NCBI GenBank assembly: GCA_964542475.1
Contig: CAZIUL010000084.1
Coordinates: forward strand, 1 to 15,172
Origin: CAZIUL01 sp964542475
Lineage (GTDB): Bacteria > Planctomycetota > B15-G4 > CAYZWU01
Reading direction: 5' to 3'
Length of the DNA: 15,172 nucleotides
Each line of letters begins with the position of its first letter. Position 1 is the first letter of the stretch. Shown in pieces: positions 1 to 6,435 of the stretch. The notes under the pieces were generated by a model. It was not told the DNA's origin. It made no database searches and saw nothing but the letters and a program-made list of their open reading frames with translations. The position numbers were made by a program, and so were the translations under genes.

Positions 1-58
1 ATGGAGGGCGTCGCTTTGTCGACGCCGGAATGGAGGGCGTCGCTTTGTCGACGCCGGA
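1..58 (+). repeat. Two tandem copies of a 29-bp palindromic (REP-like) unit
   Basis: Positions 1-29 and 30-58 are identical. Each begins ATGGAGGG and contains a 7-bp perfect stem, GGCGTCG/CGACGCC, around a 6-nt CTTTGT loop. The unit lies downstream of the outer-membrane efflux gene, which is read leftward. It could act as an mRNA-stabilising or terminating hairpin, or be a mobile REP-type sequence. More copies may lie to the left of the window edge. Confidence 0.85.
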
Positions 59-60
59 AG

Positions 61-92
61 AGAAGAGGCGGCAAGAGACTGCCGCCCTCCAA
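61..92 (-). repeat. Inverted REP-like palindrome of the TGGAGGG family
   Basis: Read on the minus strand this starts TTTGGAGGG, like the units at 1-58, but carries a different stem: + strand GGCGGCA (67-73) pairs with TGCCGCC (80-86) around a 6-nt loop. It is adjacent to the two direct copies but in the opposite orientation. The conserved leader with changed, still complementary stem arms is the reason to treat them as one repeat family. Confidence 0.7.
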
Positions 93-107
93 ACACCGGA
101 TAAAAAG

Positions 108-213
108 ATCCGTGTTCATCCGTGGTTCTCTTCCTCTTCCCCTTCCTCATCAATCCGTGTTCATCCGTGGTTCTCTTCCTTTCTCCTCCTCTTCAATCCC
201 ACCCGTGGTTCTT
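108..213 (-). repeat. Tandem AACCACGGATGAACACGGAT repeat, two full copies and one partial
   Basis: On the minus strand, units made of a purine-rich tract followed by GAACCACGGATGAACACGG recur with periods of 45 and 43 bp (units starting at 108, 153 and 196 on the plus strand). The third copy is degenerate and supplies the last codons and TGA stop of the outer-membrane efflux gene. A further copy follows the macroglobulin gene at 15072-15113. Function is unknown; I recognise this as a common type of interspersed intergenic repeat in environmental bacterial genomes. Confidence 0.8.
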
Positions 214-1554
214 CCAGCCCAGGAGGTGCTTCATATCCACGCTCAGGAGAGCCAGGCTCTCCTCGATTTGGAGCGCATCGAGCATCGCCTTTTCTAGCTC
301 TAGCGCCGCATCCAGCGCGCGCTGCACAGGCTCGCGGCCCGAGTCCACACTGCTCTTTACGATGAAAAGCTCCTTTTCCAGGAGCGGTATTATCCGGCCC
401 CGGTACAGCTCGAGCTCCTCCTCAAGGAGCGCGCTGCTTTCCTTCAGGCCCTGCCATTCGTCGAGCGCCTTCGAAGCCTCTGCAACGAGCTCCGATTCGG
501 CTTTCCTCACCTCCGCGTGCGACCGCGCGATGTTTCCCTGGTTCCTGTCGATCAGGGGAAACGGCACCTGCACGAATCCGCCCACGAAATCGTCCCGCTC
601 CGTACCCATCTCTGCGCCGCGGATGTAACCCAGCCCGATTGTCACATCCGGGTAAGCGAGCCGCTCGGCATGATCGAGGCCTGCGCGCGCGTACTCGAGC
701 TTTCTGTCGAGCACGATGAGCCGGCTGTATCTCCGCAAAAGCACGGCCCTCGCCTCTTCATCCGCGGGAGGCGTCCACACGGACGCGGAACCGCCATCTT
801 CTTCGAGGCCCGCGATCGCGCCCGCTTCAAGCCCGAGACGCCCTTCCAGCCCGCGCAGGAGCCCCTTCTCTTCAGCCGCGAGAGCACGCACCGCCGCCGT
901 GCTCTTCTGAACAGCGATCTCGTAGCGGATGAGCTTGACATCTGACAGCCTTCCAACCCGTCCCAGATCGTTCGCCTTTGAAAGGAGCTCCTTTTCGATC
1001 GCAACAGCGTTGCCCGCGGAGACCATTTTTTTCCGCGTAAAAAGCGCCTTGTAGAATTCGCGCGCAGTGTCAGCCTGCATGAGCGCGCGCTCGTGAAAAA
1101 AGGCGGCCTCCGCCTCGCGTCTCTTCGCGATCGCCGCGCTGACCCGGGAGCCGGCCTTGCCGGCGGTCTCAATCCTCTGCGACACCTTGACCTTGTTCCG
1201 CGCGTTCCCGAACCCCATGTCATCCATGGGCATCATATCCGTCTCGAGCGTCACCACCGGGTTCGGGACGAAGTCTGCCTGGATCACAGCACCTGTTTCA
1301 CGGGCAATCTCCTGCCTTGCGGCTGCAAGGCCGGGACTTATCTCAACGAGCCGGATCAGCGAAGCAAGGCTGTGTACGCCCGGCTCGACGCGCTGCTCCC
1401 GCCCGGCACTCGCGGCACTTTTGATGGAGGCGCTGCGGCGCAGGGGCGAAGCCGTTCCGGGCATGACCGGGGCGGTAGAGAGCTCTCCCTCCGGGATGCT
1501 CGTGCACCCGGCAAGGAAAACCAGGAGCCAGGCACATCGGTTCGTGCTTTTCAT
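193..1554 (-). CDS. TolC/OEP-family outer-membrane efflux lipoprotein
   Basis: This 453-residue protein is the outer-membrane channel of the tripartite exporter encoded upstream on the same strand. The ATG at 1554 is preferred over an upstream TTG because AAGGA lies 8 nt before it and the protein then starts with a lipoprotein signal: a short hydrophobic stretch and lipobox LAGC, with Cys17 as the lipidation site. The rest is typical of the outer membrane efflux protein family: long charged helical stretches and, in the second half, a VPFPLIDRNQGNIA motif as in CusC/CzcC-like channels. It is the last gene of the operon, 41 bp after the second permease. Oddly, its final residues (KNHGWD) and stop codon lie in a degenerate copy of the intergenic AACCACGG repeat, so the original C-terminus may have been replaced. 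The substrate cannot be deduced. The family call is strong. Confidence 0.92.
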   Translation of the reverse strand: MKSTNRCAWLLVFLAGCTSIPEGELSTAPVMPGTASPLRRSASIKSAASAGREQRVEPGVHSLASLIRLVEISPGLAAARQEIARETGAVIQADFVPNPVVTLETDMMPMDDMGFGNARNKVKVSQRIETAGKAGSRVSAAIAKRREAEAAFFHERALMQADTAREFYKALFTRKKMVSAGNAVAIEKELLSKANDLGRVGRLSDVKLIRYEIAVQKSTAAVRALAAEEKGLLRGLEGRLGLEAGAIAGLEEDGGSASVWTPPADEEARAVLLRRYSRLIVLDRKLEYARAGLDHAERLAYPDVTIGLGYIRGAEMGTERDDFVGGFVQVPFPLIDRNQGNIARSHAEVRKAESELVAEASKALDEWQGLKESSALLEEELELYRGRIIPLLEKELFIVKSSVDSGREPVQRALDAALELEKAMLDALQIEESLALLSVDMKHLLGWKNHGWD

Positions 1555-1595
1555 GCTGCATATCCTTGACAGCAATAGTTCTTTTCGGGCGGCTG

Positions 1596-2801
1596 CTACT
1601 GATGCCGCACAGCCTCAACCATCCTCAGCCTGAGCGCCCTGTAGGCCGGGACGCACGCGCCCCCGAGGCCGATTATCATCGAAGCGCACATTGCCCACGA
1701 GTAGACCACGATGTCCACGTTCACGCGAAACGCGGCCATCGGTATCTTCATGGGCACGCCGTTGGCCAGAAACCCTATAAAACAACCGATCACACCGCCT
1801 GCCAGCGCTATCAGGAACGACTCGGTCAGGATGGCGGCAAGCACGCTGCGCTTTGAGAACCCGATCACCTGCAGGGTTCCGATCTCGCGGACCCTTCCCA
1901 TGACAGCGGTGTACATCGTGTTCATGCCCGCAACCATTCCGCCCGCGATTATTATCATCGCCATGATCTGCGCAAAGCTGCGAAAGTGGTCGAACCCCTC
2001 CGCGTACTCCGCAAAGTACATCTGCTCCGGAAAGGCCTTGACCTCGTACTGCTCGTCCGTGCTCAGGCGCTTGCACACCTCGTCCATCTTGGATTGGTCG
2101 GCCATCTTGGCGCGGATGAACGAGGTGTCCGTCCGCTTGAGAAAAACCTTCAAAACACTGCGCGGCACCCAGAACTCGGAATCCATTATGGTGCCCGACG
2201 CGTCAAACCGGCCCACAACCTTCCAGCGGGCGGTTTCTGTAAGGAGCTTGACCTTGGCGCCTATTTTCAGGTCCTCCTCCTCGACGCCTATGCGGGCGTA
2301 CGCGGTGCCCCCCACCGCGATCTCCATCCTCTCGGGATCGGGCCAGCGCCCATCTTTAAGCCTGACCGTGCTGTTTATGTGCGGGGCAACATCAAAATCC
2401 ACACCGTGCACAAGCGCCCGCTTCCTGCCCTCGCGGAACGCCTGAGCGCCTTTCACCTCCACATCGAGCCCGATGTAAACCTCGGGAGAGATCAGGGGCT
2501 TTTGCGTGTCCGTGTCATCCCCGCCCCTGTATGTTTTAGCCTCGTCCCAGAGCTCGACCTCCAGAAGATCGGTGTTCTGCTCGGTGATGCTGGAGAGCAC
2601 GAATGTACGGGCCTTCTTCGAGATAATGATCAGGTTGTCCTGATCGCCGGTGTGGCGGAACGTGGCTGCCATCGACCGGCTGAACGCGAGCATGAACACC
2701 ACAGCCCCGATGACGAGGCCAAGGCCCATGAGCGTCAGCAGCGTGTGGGTCTTTCGCCGCACCAGGTTTCTGAGCGTGTACTTGAAAGGAAGTCCGGCCA
2801 T
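1596..2801 (-). CDS. FtsX/MacB-type ABC transporter permease (second permease)
   Basis: This 401-residue inner-membrane protein has the standard FtsX-like layout. One N-terminal transmembrane helix (about residues 19-43) is followed by a periplasmic domain of about 220 residues. Three C-terminal helices make up the FtsX domain, containing VREIGTLQVIGFSKRSV, the cytoplasmic coupling segment of this family. The gene starts 4 bp after the TGA stop of the first permease, with GGAG 7 nt before the ATG, so the two are translationally coupled. The pair probably forms a heterodimer driven by the ATPase encoded upstream, handing substrate to the HlyD-type adaptor and the outer-membrane lipoprotein. 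Unlike its partner it has no in-frame TGA and no cysteine near the corresponding periplasmic positions. It ends with TAG. MacB has a fused ATPase; here ATPase and permease are separate, as in LolCDE-like systems. Confidence 0.92.
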   Translation of the reverse strand: MAGLPFKYTLRNLVRRKTHTLLTLMGLGLVIGAVVFMLAFSRSMAATFRHTGDQDNLIIISKKARTFVLSSITEQNTDLLEVELWDEAKTYRGGDDTDTQKPLISPEVYIGLDVEVKGAQAFREGRKRALVHGVDFDVAPHINSTVRLKDGRWPDPERMEIAVGGTAYARIGVEEEDLKIGAKVKLLTETARWKVVGRFDASGTIMDSEFWVPRSVLKVFLKRTDTSFIRAKMADQSKMDEVCKRLSTDEQYEVKAFPEQMYFAEYAEGFDHFRSFAQIMAMIIIAGGMVAGMNTMYTAVMGRVREIGTLQVIGFSKRSVLAAILTESFLIALAGGVIGCFIGFLANGVPMKIPMAAFRVNVDIVVYSWAMCASMIIGLGGACVPAYRALRLRMVEAVRHQ

Positions 2802-2805
2802 GCTG

Positions 2806-3969
2806 TCACTCCGCCTTTCTCAACGATGCAACGATCGTGGCACGAGAGGCCTTGAACGCCGGGAGGATCCCGCCCGCAAGCCCGACAACCACGGACATTC
2901 CAAGCCCCACCGCGAACAGCTCGTGCCTCATCCTTAGCGGGATGGTTATACCCCTCATGCAAAACTGCTGGTTCCCCAGGCTGAGCAGCAGGTACGCTGC
3001 AAGGCAGCCGACAGCCCCGCCCATGAGCCCGAGCATTGTGGATTCCGTGAGGATGATCCTGAAAACGCGGGATCGCTCGAAACCGATCGAGCGAAGTATG
3101 CCTATCTCCTGGAGCCGATCGTAAGTGGACATGCTTATGGTGTTCGCGATGCAGACGAGTATGACGAGCCCCGTGAAAAGGATCACCCAGCTCGCGTACC
3201 CGAGCATGTCGTTCAGGTCGTCCATTGCCTGGTCCATGGCCTCTTTTGCCGGCTCCACATGTATCTTCACCGGGAAGTCCATGGCTTCTATCGCGGACAT
3301 CGTTTTTCCGGCATTTTGCCGGTTGTCGATCTCGATGAAAACCTGGTTGGCCACGCCCCGGCGGTCCTCCACCTCCTGGAGAAAAACGCGCCCGGTCAGG
3401 ATCACGTTTCGATAGCTGGGATCTTTCGGCGTGAACACACCGGCCATGTAGAGGGACATGCCCTCGAAGTCAGCCATCACGAACTCTTTGCCCTCCTCCC
3501 AGACATACTTGTCGCGGAACGCGGTGACGAAGTCACACCCGAGAAGAGCGGCGTTGCGCTTGGATACAAATTTTTTCCAGGTTTCAGGGGACACATCGAT
3601 TTCGATGAACTCCCTGAGAACCTCCTTGTCGATTCCTACGATCTTGACCAGACCGCCACCCGAAGACGCTCACAAGTTCTGCTTGTAGAAGACCGGCTCG
3701 GCTTTTCGCACGTGCGGGAGTTCCCGCTCGATGCGCCGCGCCATGTCCACGTCTCCGGGGAGTTCGCTCTTGGTAGGTCAGTAGACATCTTTTTCACCCA
3801 TCACGAGCAAGGTGTCCGCCGACTGCTCTACGACCCGGTCGCGGCTGTCAAACACAGCCACCAGGTAGATCACGATGAAAGCGGCCAGGCCCACTCCAAG
3901 GATCGTCAGGGCGGTCCTAACAAGGTTGCGCCTCATGTTCTTGAAGATGTAGCTCGAAAATTTGAACAT
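2806..3969 (-). CDS. FtsX/MacB-type ABC permease with two in-frame TGA codons (candidate selenoprotein)
   Basis: Read through two TGA codons, this gene encodes 387 residues, the normal size for this permease family and close to its 401-residue partner. The ATG at 3969 is chosen because it gives MFKFSSYIFKNMRRN, a typical start, with AGGAG 12 nt upstream. A helix (about 19-40) precedes a periplasmic domain, and three C-terminal helices carry the FtsX segment LQEIGILRSIGFERSRV. TGA codons are at residue 64 (in VY-U-PTKSELP) and residue 100 (in QNL-U-ASSGGG). The frame is the same before, between and after them, with no other stop. Related permeases, as I remember them, have CP..S.LP and NC.AS here, so both TGAs match cysteines. 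Tryptophan is encoded by TGG in the same gene, and its own stop is TGA. Selenocysteine is the favoured reading; a double-nonsense pseudogene is the alternative. The family call is certain, the recoding is not. Confidence 0.72.
3628..3648 (-). promoter_or_regulatory. Weak SECIS-like stem-loop downstream of TGA 2
   Basis: On the mRNA, GUC and GAC pair, then after a 2-nt AA bulge GAU pairs with AUC, closing a 7-nt loop CGUAGGA. The apical loop starts 30 nt after the TGA and has G as its second base. Both agree with the usual description of bacterial SECIS elements (loop about 16-37 nt away, G among the first two loop bases). The stem is short (3+3 bp), so this is only a hand-drawn candidate. Confidence 0.3.
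3670..3672 (-). other. In-frame TGA 2, candidate selenocysteine codon 100
   Basis: This TGA lies 36 codons after the first, in the same frame. The protein context is FYKQNL-U-ASSGGGLVKIVGID. It aligns with the remembered N-C-x-A-S stretch that precedes a hydrophobic strand and a GV/GI-D/P turn in related permeases. The reading frame continues intact for 287 more residues to a normal FtsX C-terminus. Confidence 0.6.
3778..3780 (-). other. In-frame TGA 1, candidate selenocysteine codon 64
   Basis: This TGA falls just after the first transmembrane helix of the permease, in the periplasmic domain. The local protein context VY-U-PTKSELP matches the remembered family motif with Cys followed by Pro and then S.LP. 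A small hairpin can be drawn 11-29 nt downstream (plus 3749-3767: GCG/CGU, then CUC/GAG with loop CCCG), but its loop lacks an early G, so the SECIS case is weak here. Confidence 0.6.
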
Positions 3970-4002
3970 CTCTTGAAAACGCTCCTTTCTTAAAACAGCG
4001 CT

Positions 4003-4028
4003 TGGAGGGACGGCTTCCACGCCGTCCT
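4003..4028 (+). repeat. REP-like hairpin between ATPase and permease genes
   Basis: The plus strand reads TTGGAGGGACGGC, a loop TTCCAC (4015-4020) and GCCGTCC. The 7-bp stem GGACGGC/GCCGTCC is perfect (4008-4014 with 4021-4027). The TTGGAGGG leader is shared with the repeats at 1-58 and 61-92. It occupies most of the 64-bp gap inside the operon, where such hairpins often adjust mRNA decay or relative expression. Confidence 0.7.
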
Positions 4029-4033
4029 CTTTC

Positions 4034-4717
4034 CTACGCCTCCGCAGTAAATGTACCCTTGTCCAGGTGAAGCGTTCTGCTCGCGTAGCTCGCCACGCTC
4101 GGATCGTGCGTCACCATGATAAGGGTTTTGTTGTGCTCAACATTGAGCCTTTTTATCAGATCGAGTATCTCCTCCTTGCTCATTGCGTCGAGGTCGCCGG
4201 TGGGCTCGTCAGCCAGGAGAACCCTGGGATCGGTAACAATGGCCCTGGCAATTGCAACGCGCTGTTCCTGGCCGCCTGAAAGCTGCCTCGGATAGTGGTC
4301 CCTGCGATCGTGGATCCCCACCGCTTTCAACGCAACCTCAACATGTTTTTGCCTGTCAGCCTTGGACATGGGAAGCAGAAGCAGGGGAAGCTCCACATTC
4401 TCCCGGGCGGTGAGCACGGGAATCAGGTTGTAGAGCTGAAAGATGTAGCCCACGGACCGTGTCCGCCACCTTGACAGCTCCACATCGCTCAACTTTGATA
4501 TATCCACCCCATCGACCGCGATGCTGCCGGAGCTCGGGGAGTCGATGCCCGCGATCAGGTTCAGAAGCGTTGTTTTTCCCGATCCGGAGGGCCCCATCAA
4601 GCATAGCAACTCGCCCTCCTCAACCGAAAGATCCACCTTCCGCAGCGGTTGTATCTCCTCCCCTCCCTTGCGAAAGATCCTGGTCAGCTTCTCAGTCTTC
4701 ACCATGACTTTTTTCAT
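4034..4717 (-). CDS. ABC transporter ATPase, LolD/MacB type
   Basis: This 227-residue cytoplasmic ATPase powers the exporter. All nucleotide-binding motifs are present: Walker A GPSGSGKT (42-49), Q-loop Gln94 in FQLYNLIP, signature LSGGQ (146-150), Walker B RVLLADEP with catalytic Glu171, D-loop around 175, and H-loop His204 in VTHD. Length and the FQxYNLxPxLTAxENVxLP pattern fit the LolD/MacB/YbbA group, which pairs with FtsX-type permeases. The ATG at 4717 has AGGAG 5 nt upstream; a second ATG at 4705 has no such signal. The start overlaps the end of the adaptor gene by 26 bp, so translation is coupled. A 64-bp gap with a hairpin precedes the first permease gene. The protein looks fully functional, which argues against decay of the operon as a whole. 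Confidence 0.96.
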   Translation of the reverse strand: MKKVMVKTEKLTRIFRKGGEEIQPLRKVDLSVEEGELLCLMGPSGSGKTTLLNLIAGIDSPSSGSIAVDGVDISKLSDVELSRWRTRSVGYIFQLYNLIPVLTARENVELPLLLLPMSKADRQKHVEVALKAVGIHDRRDHYPRQLSGGQEQRVAIARAIVTDPRVLLADEPTGDLDAMSKEEILDLIKRLNVEHNKTLIMVTHDPSVASYASRTLHLDKGTFTAEA

Positions 4718-5897
4718 TGTCTCTCCTCTTGAACCTTATGCGGGCGATCATCTCCGGGTGCAACTCATCTGAAGGATCGAGGACCTTGATCTTGACCTGG
4801 ATCGTGTTCTTCTTGAAGTCAGCTAGCGGATCGATGCGCACAACCCTTCCTGCGTAAGCGCGGGTCGGCTCCGCATCCGTGAAAATTTCTGTTTCCTGGC
4901 CGATGTACACCTTCCGAATGTTCTCCTGTCGCACATCCACGCGGACCTGCAAGTCTGTGGGATCGTAAAGGCTCACTATCTTCGGATCGCCGGCAGGGAT
5001 GTATGTTCCCGGTGTGACGTGGCGATCGAGCACAACACCGCTGACGGGGCTTTTTATCACCGTGTACTCGAAACGGTTCCGTGCCAGCGCTAGCAGGGCC
5101 TTTCTCTTTTCCAGCTCTGCGGCGGCGGCCTGGATCTCCTCTGATCGATACCCCTCTTCCTTCAAAAGCAGCTCCTGCCTGAGCGTCTCGGCTTTCGCCT
5201 CTGCGATGCGGTATGCGGCGAGATCCCTTTCCAGCTCTTCAGCGCTGACCGCCCCTGTTTCAAGGAGTTTTTCGGTGCGCTCTTTGACCTGCTCCTTGTG
5301 CTCTACATCCGCCTCGGCGCTTTTCAGGTCGGCCCTTGCCCTCTCCTTTTCCTGCTTCCTGTACCCCGCCTCGTACCGTGCGAGTTCGGCCCTGGCTGCC
5401 TCGACCTCGGCTAGCGCCTTTTTCACCTCGTCCTCGATATCCTTTTGATAGAGGACCGCTATCACATCTCCCTTTTCAACGCGGGAGCCTTCGAGCACGT
5501 TTAGCTCCTCTAGCCTTCCCGGTATGAGCGAGCTAACAACAACCGGGTGGTAGGATGGAACCTCTATCCATCCGCCCTCGTTGAAACCGGCTGGCTGCTT
5601 TTTTTCCGGCTCCTCCGCGTCATTTCCGGCTTTTCCCGTCTCTCCATGATCCGGCTGCCCGTCCCCGTTCGTTGGCGTGGGAGATGTGGGAACCGTCGAA
5701 TCGTTGGTTACTGCCTGTGTCTTTTCATTTTGTATTCTCATGAGGCTCAAAACGAAGTCGGGCTTAAAGTAGACGAGGCCCAAACCCGCAGCCGCACCGA
5801 GAACAAAAAGGAGCGCCATCCCGAACAAGGGAAACCCCCTCTTTCGCGCGCCCCGCTCGTGATCGATCTTCAGGTCATCGAGGTTGACTTTGCCCAT
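4692..5897 (-). CDS. HlyD/MacA-family periplasmic adaptor protein
   Basis: This 401-residue membrane-fusion protein should bridge the inner-membrane permeases and the outer-membrane channel. After about 21 charged cytoplasmic residues there is one transmembrane helix (about 22-43), then a low-complexity Thr/Pro/Asp/Glu-rich linker. A biotinyl-lipoyl half-motif with PGRLEELNVLEGSRVEKGDV follows. A long alpha-helical hairpin rich in Glu, Ala and Lys comes next, then the second lipoyl half (VIKSPVSGVVLDRHVTPGTYI) and a beta-barrel domain ending in charged residues. The ATG at 5897 is chosen because the upstream in-frame extension is not protein-like and contains the promoter; AAAGG lies 10 nt before the start. 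The coding end overlaps the ATPase gene. It is the first gene of the five-gene operon. Substrate cannot be inferred from this component. Confidence 0.93.
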   Translation of the reverse strand: MGKVNLDDLKIDHERGARKRGFPLFGMALLFVLGAAAGLGLVYFKPDFVLSLMRIQNEKTQAVTNDSTVPTSPTPTNGDGQPDHGETGKAGNDAEEPEKKQPAGFNEGGWIEVPSYHPVVVSSLIPGRLEELNVLEGSRVEKGDVIAVLYQKDIEDEVKKALAEVEAARAELARYEAGYRKQEKERARADLKSAEADVEHKEQVKERTEKLLETGAVSAEELERDLAAYRIAEAKAETLRQELLLKEEGYRSEEIQAAAAELEKRKALLALARNRFEYTVIKSPVSGVVLDRHVTPGTYIPAGDPKIVSLYDPTDLQVRVDVRQENIRKVYIGQETEIFTDAEPTRAYAGRVVRIDPLADFKKNTIQVKIKVLDPSDELHPEMIARIRFKRRDNEKSHGED

Positions 5898-5922
5898 GCT
5901 TTCAAGACCTTTGAGTTGTTTT

Positions 5923-5939
5923 CCTATCGAATAAATAGG
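5923..5939 (-). promoter_or_regulatory. Inverted repeat at the efflux operon transcription start
   Basis: CCTAT and ATAGG form a perfect 5-bp inverted repeat separated by 7 nt, immediately downstream of the TATAAT box. It spans the expected start site (about 5934). It could be an operator for a repressor or a hairpin at the 5' end of the mRNA. No regulator gene is present in the window. Confidence 0.4.
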
Positions 5940-5940
5940 T

Positions 5941-5971
5941 ATTATAGCACGCTTCTGCAGGTATATGCCAA
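5941..5971 (-). promoter_or_regulatory. Sigma70-like promoter of the efflux operon
   Basis: On the minus strand TTGGCA (5971-5966) and a perfect TATAAT (5946-5941) are separated by 19 bp. The -10 box ends 43 bp before the adaptor start codon. The spacer is slightly longer than the optimal 17 bp, which often goes with regulated promoters. It lies in the only sizeable gap (204 bp) between the PqqD-like gene and the adaptor gene. Confidence 0.65.
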
Positions 5972-6101
5972 AAAAACGTACCCGTGTAAAAGCCCGGATC
6001 CCGATCCTGTTCCCGCACAAGAGGGTCGTTGAGGATCTCGCAACGCAGAGATCGGGCAAAATGACTCGGCCTCGCTTCCGAAGCCCTTTTTCAACGGACT
6101 C

Positions 6102-6434
6102 TTACGACCGGTCAGGCACCAGGTAGCTGATCCACCCCTCGCGGTGCAGGGTCTGCAGGAAAAGCTCGGCCCGTTCCAGGGCTTTTTCGGTGTTCTCCGG
6201 GAACTTCTCCTCGAGCGCCGCGGCAATCCGCTCCAGGCTGGTTTCGCCGTCGCACAGCTTCCAGACAAGCGACCCCATCCCGTCGAGCTTGATACGCACC
6301 ACCTGATCGCCGAAGATGCGGCGCATAAAACGGTCTATAAAGTTTTCGCCGTACTTGGGCGCTTTGATCTTCACGATACCGTCATCTTCCTCCCACTCGG
6401 CCTCGCGCTTTGCAACCACATCCGGCGGAAGCAT
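6102..6434 (-). CDS. PqqD-like small protein (possible peptide-binding domain)
   Basis: This 110-residue soluble protein matches the PqqD family. The core VVRIKLDGMGSLVWKLCDG, followed by a helix with TSLERIAAALEEKF and a C-terminal stretch ending in LQTLHREGWISYL, is the family's winged-helix pattern. In PQQ and other RiPP pathways such domains bind a precursor peptide and present it to a radical SAM enzyme. No such enzyme or precursor is visible here. The N-terminal 40 residues, acidic then basic, are outside the core. The ATG at 6434 begins one base after the TGA of the OPT transporter gene, with GGAGG 11 nt upstream; an in-frame GTG at 6443 overlapping that gene is possible. The tight coupling suggests a role with the transporter, for example binding its peptide substrate. 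That link is inference. Confidence 0.85.
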   Translation of the reverse strand: MLPPDVVAKREAEWEEDDGIVKIKAPKYGENFIDRFMRRIFGDQVVRIKLDGMGSLVWKLCDGETSLERIAAALEEKFPENTEKALERAELFLQTLHREGWISYLVPDRS

Positions 6435-6435
6435 C

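Noticed and set aside
1..58. CRISPR-like array
   Set aside because: The two 29-bp copies abut without spacers and each is a self-complementary hairpin, so REP-type repeats fit better.
1986..2855. Plus-strand frame of 289 codons opposite the second permease
   Set aside because: It is antisense to a clear FtsX permease, rich in His, Arg and Pro as typical shadow frames are, and spans the junction of two real genes.
2806..3594. A separate shorter permease starting at a GTG (3592-3594)
   Set aside because: This GTG is Val126 of the full-length permease. No ribosome site precedes it and the upstream sequence stays in the same coding frame.
3594..3780. Frameshift or sequencing error as the cause of the broken permease
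   Set aside because: The three open segments share one frame and no insertion or deletion is needed. Two separate base errors would be required to produce both TGAs.
3778..4020. A separate small protein of 80 codons starting at a GTG (4018-4020)
   Set aside because: It is the N-terminal part of the permease up to the first in-frame TGA. The GTG lies in the intercistronic hairpin and the natural ATG is at 3969.
6034..6053. GATCTC/GAGATC palindrome as a terminator for the PqqD-like gene
   Set aside because: A 6-bp stem with an 8-nt loop and no T-tract is too weak to call.
5898..6059. N-terminal extension of the adaptor protein to 6059
   Set aside because: The extension has unlikely composition, covers the promoter and the palindrome, and the ATG at 5897 begins a typical adaptor N-terminus.
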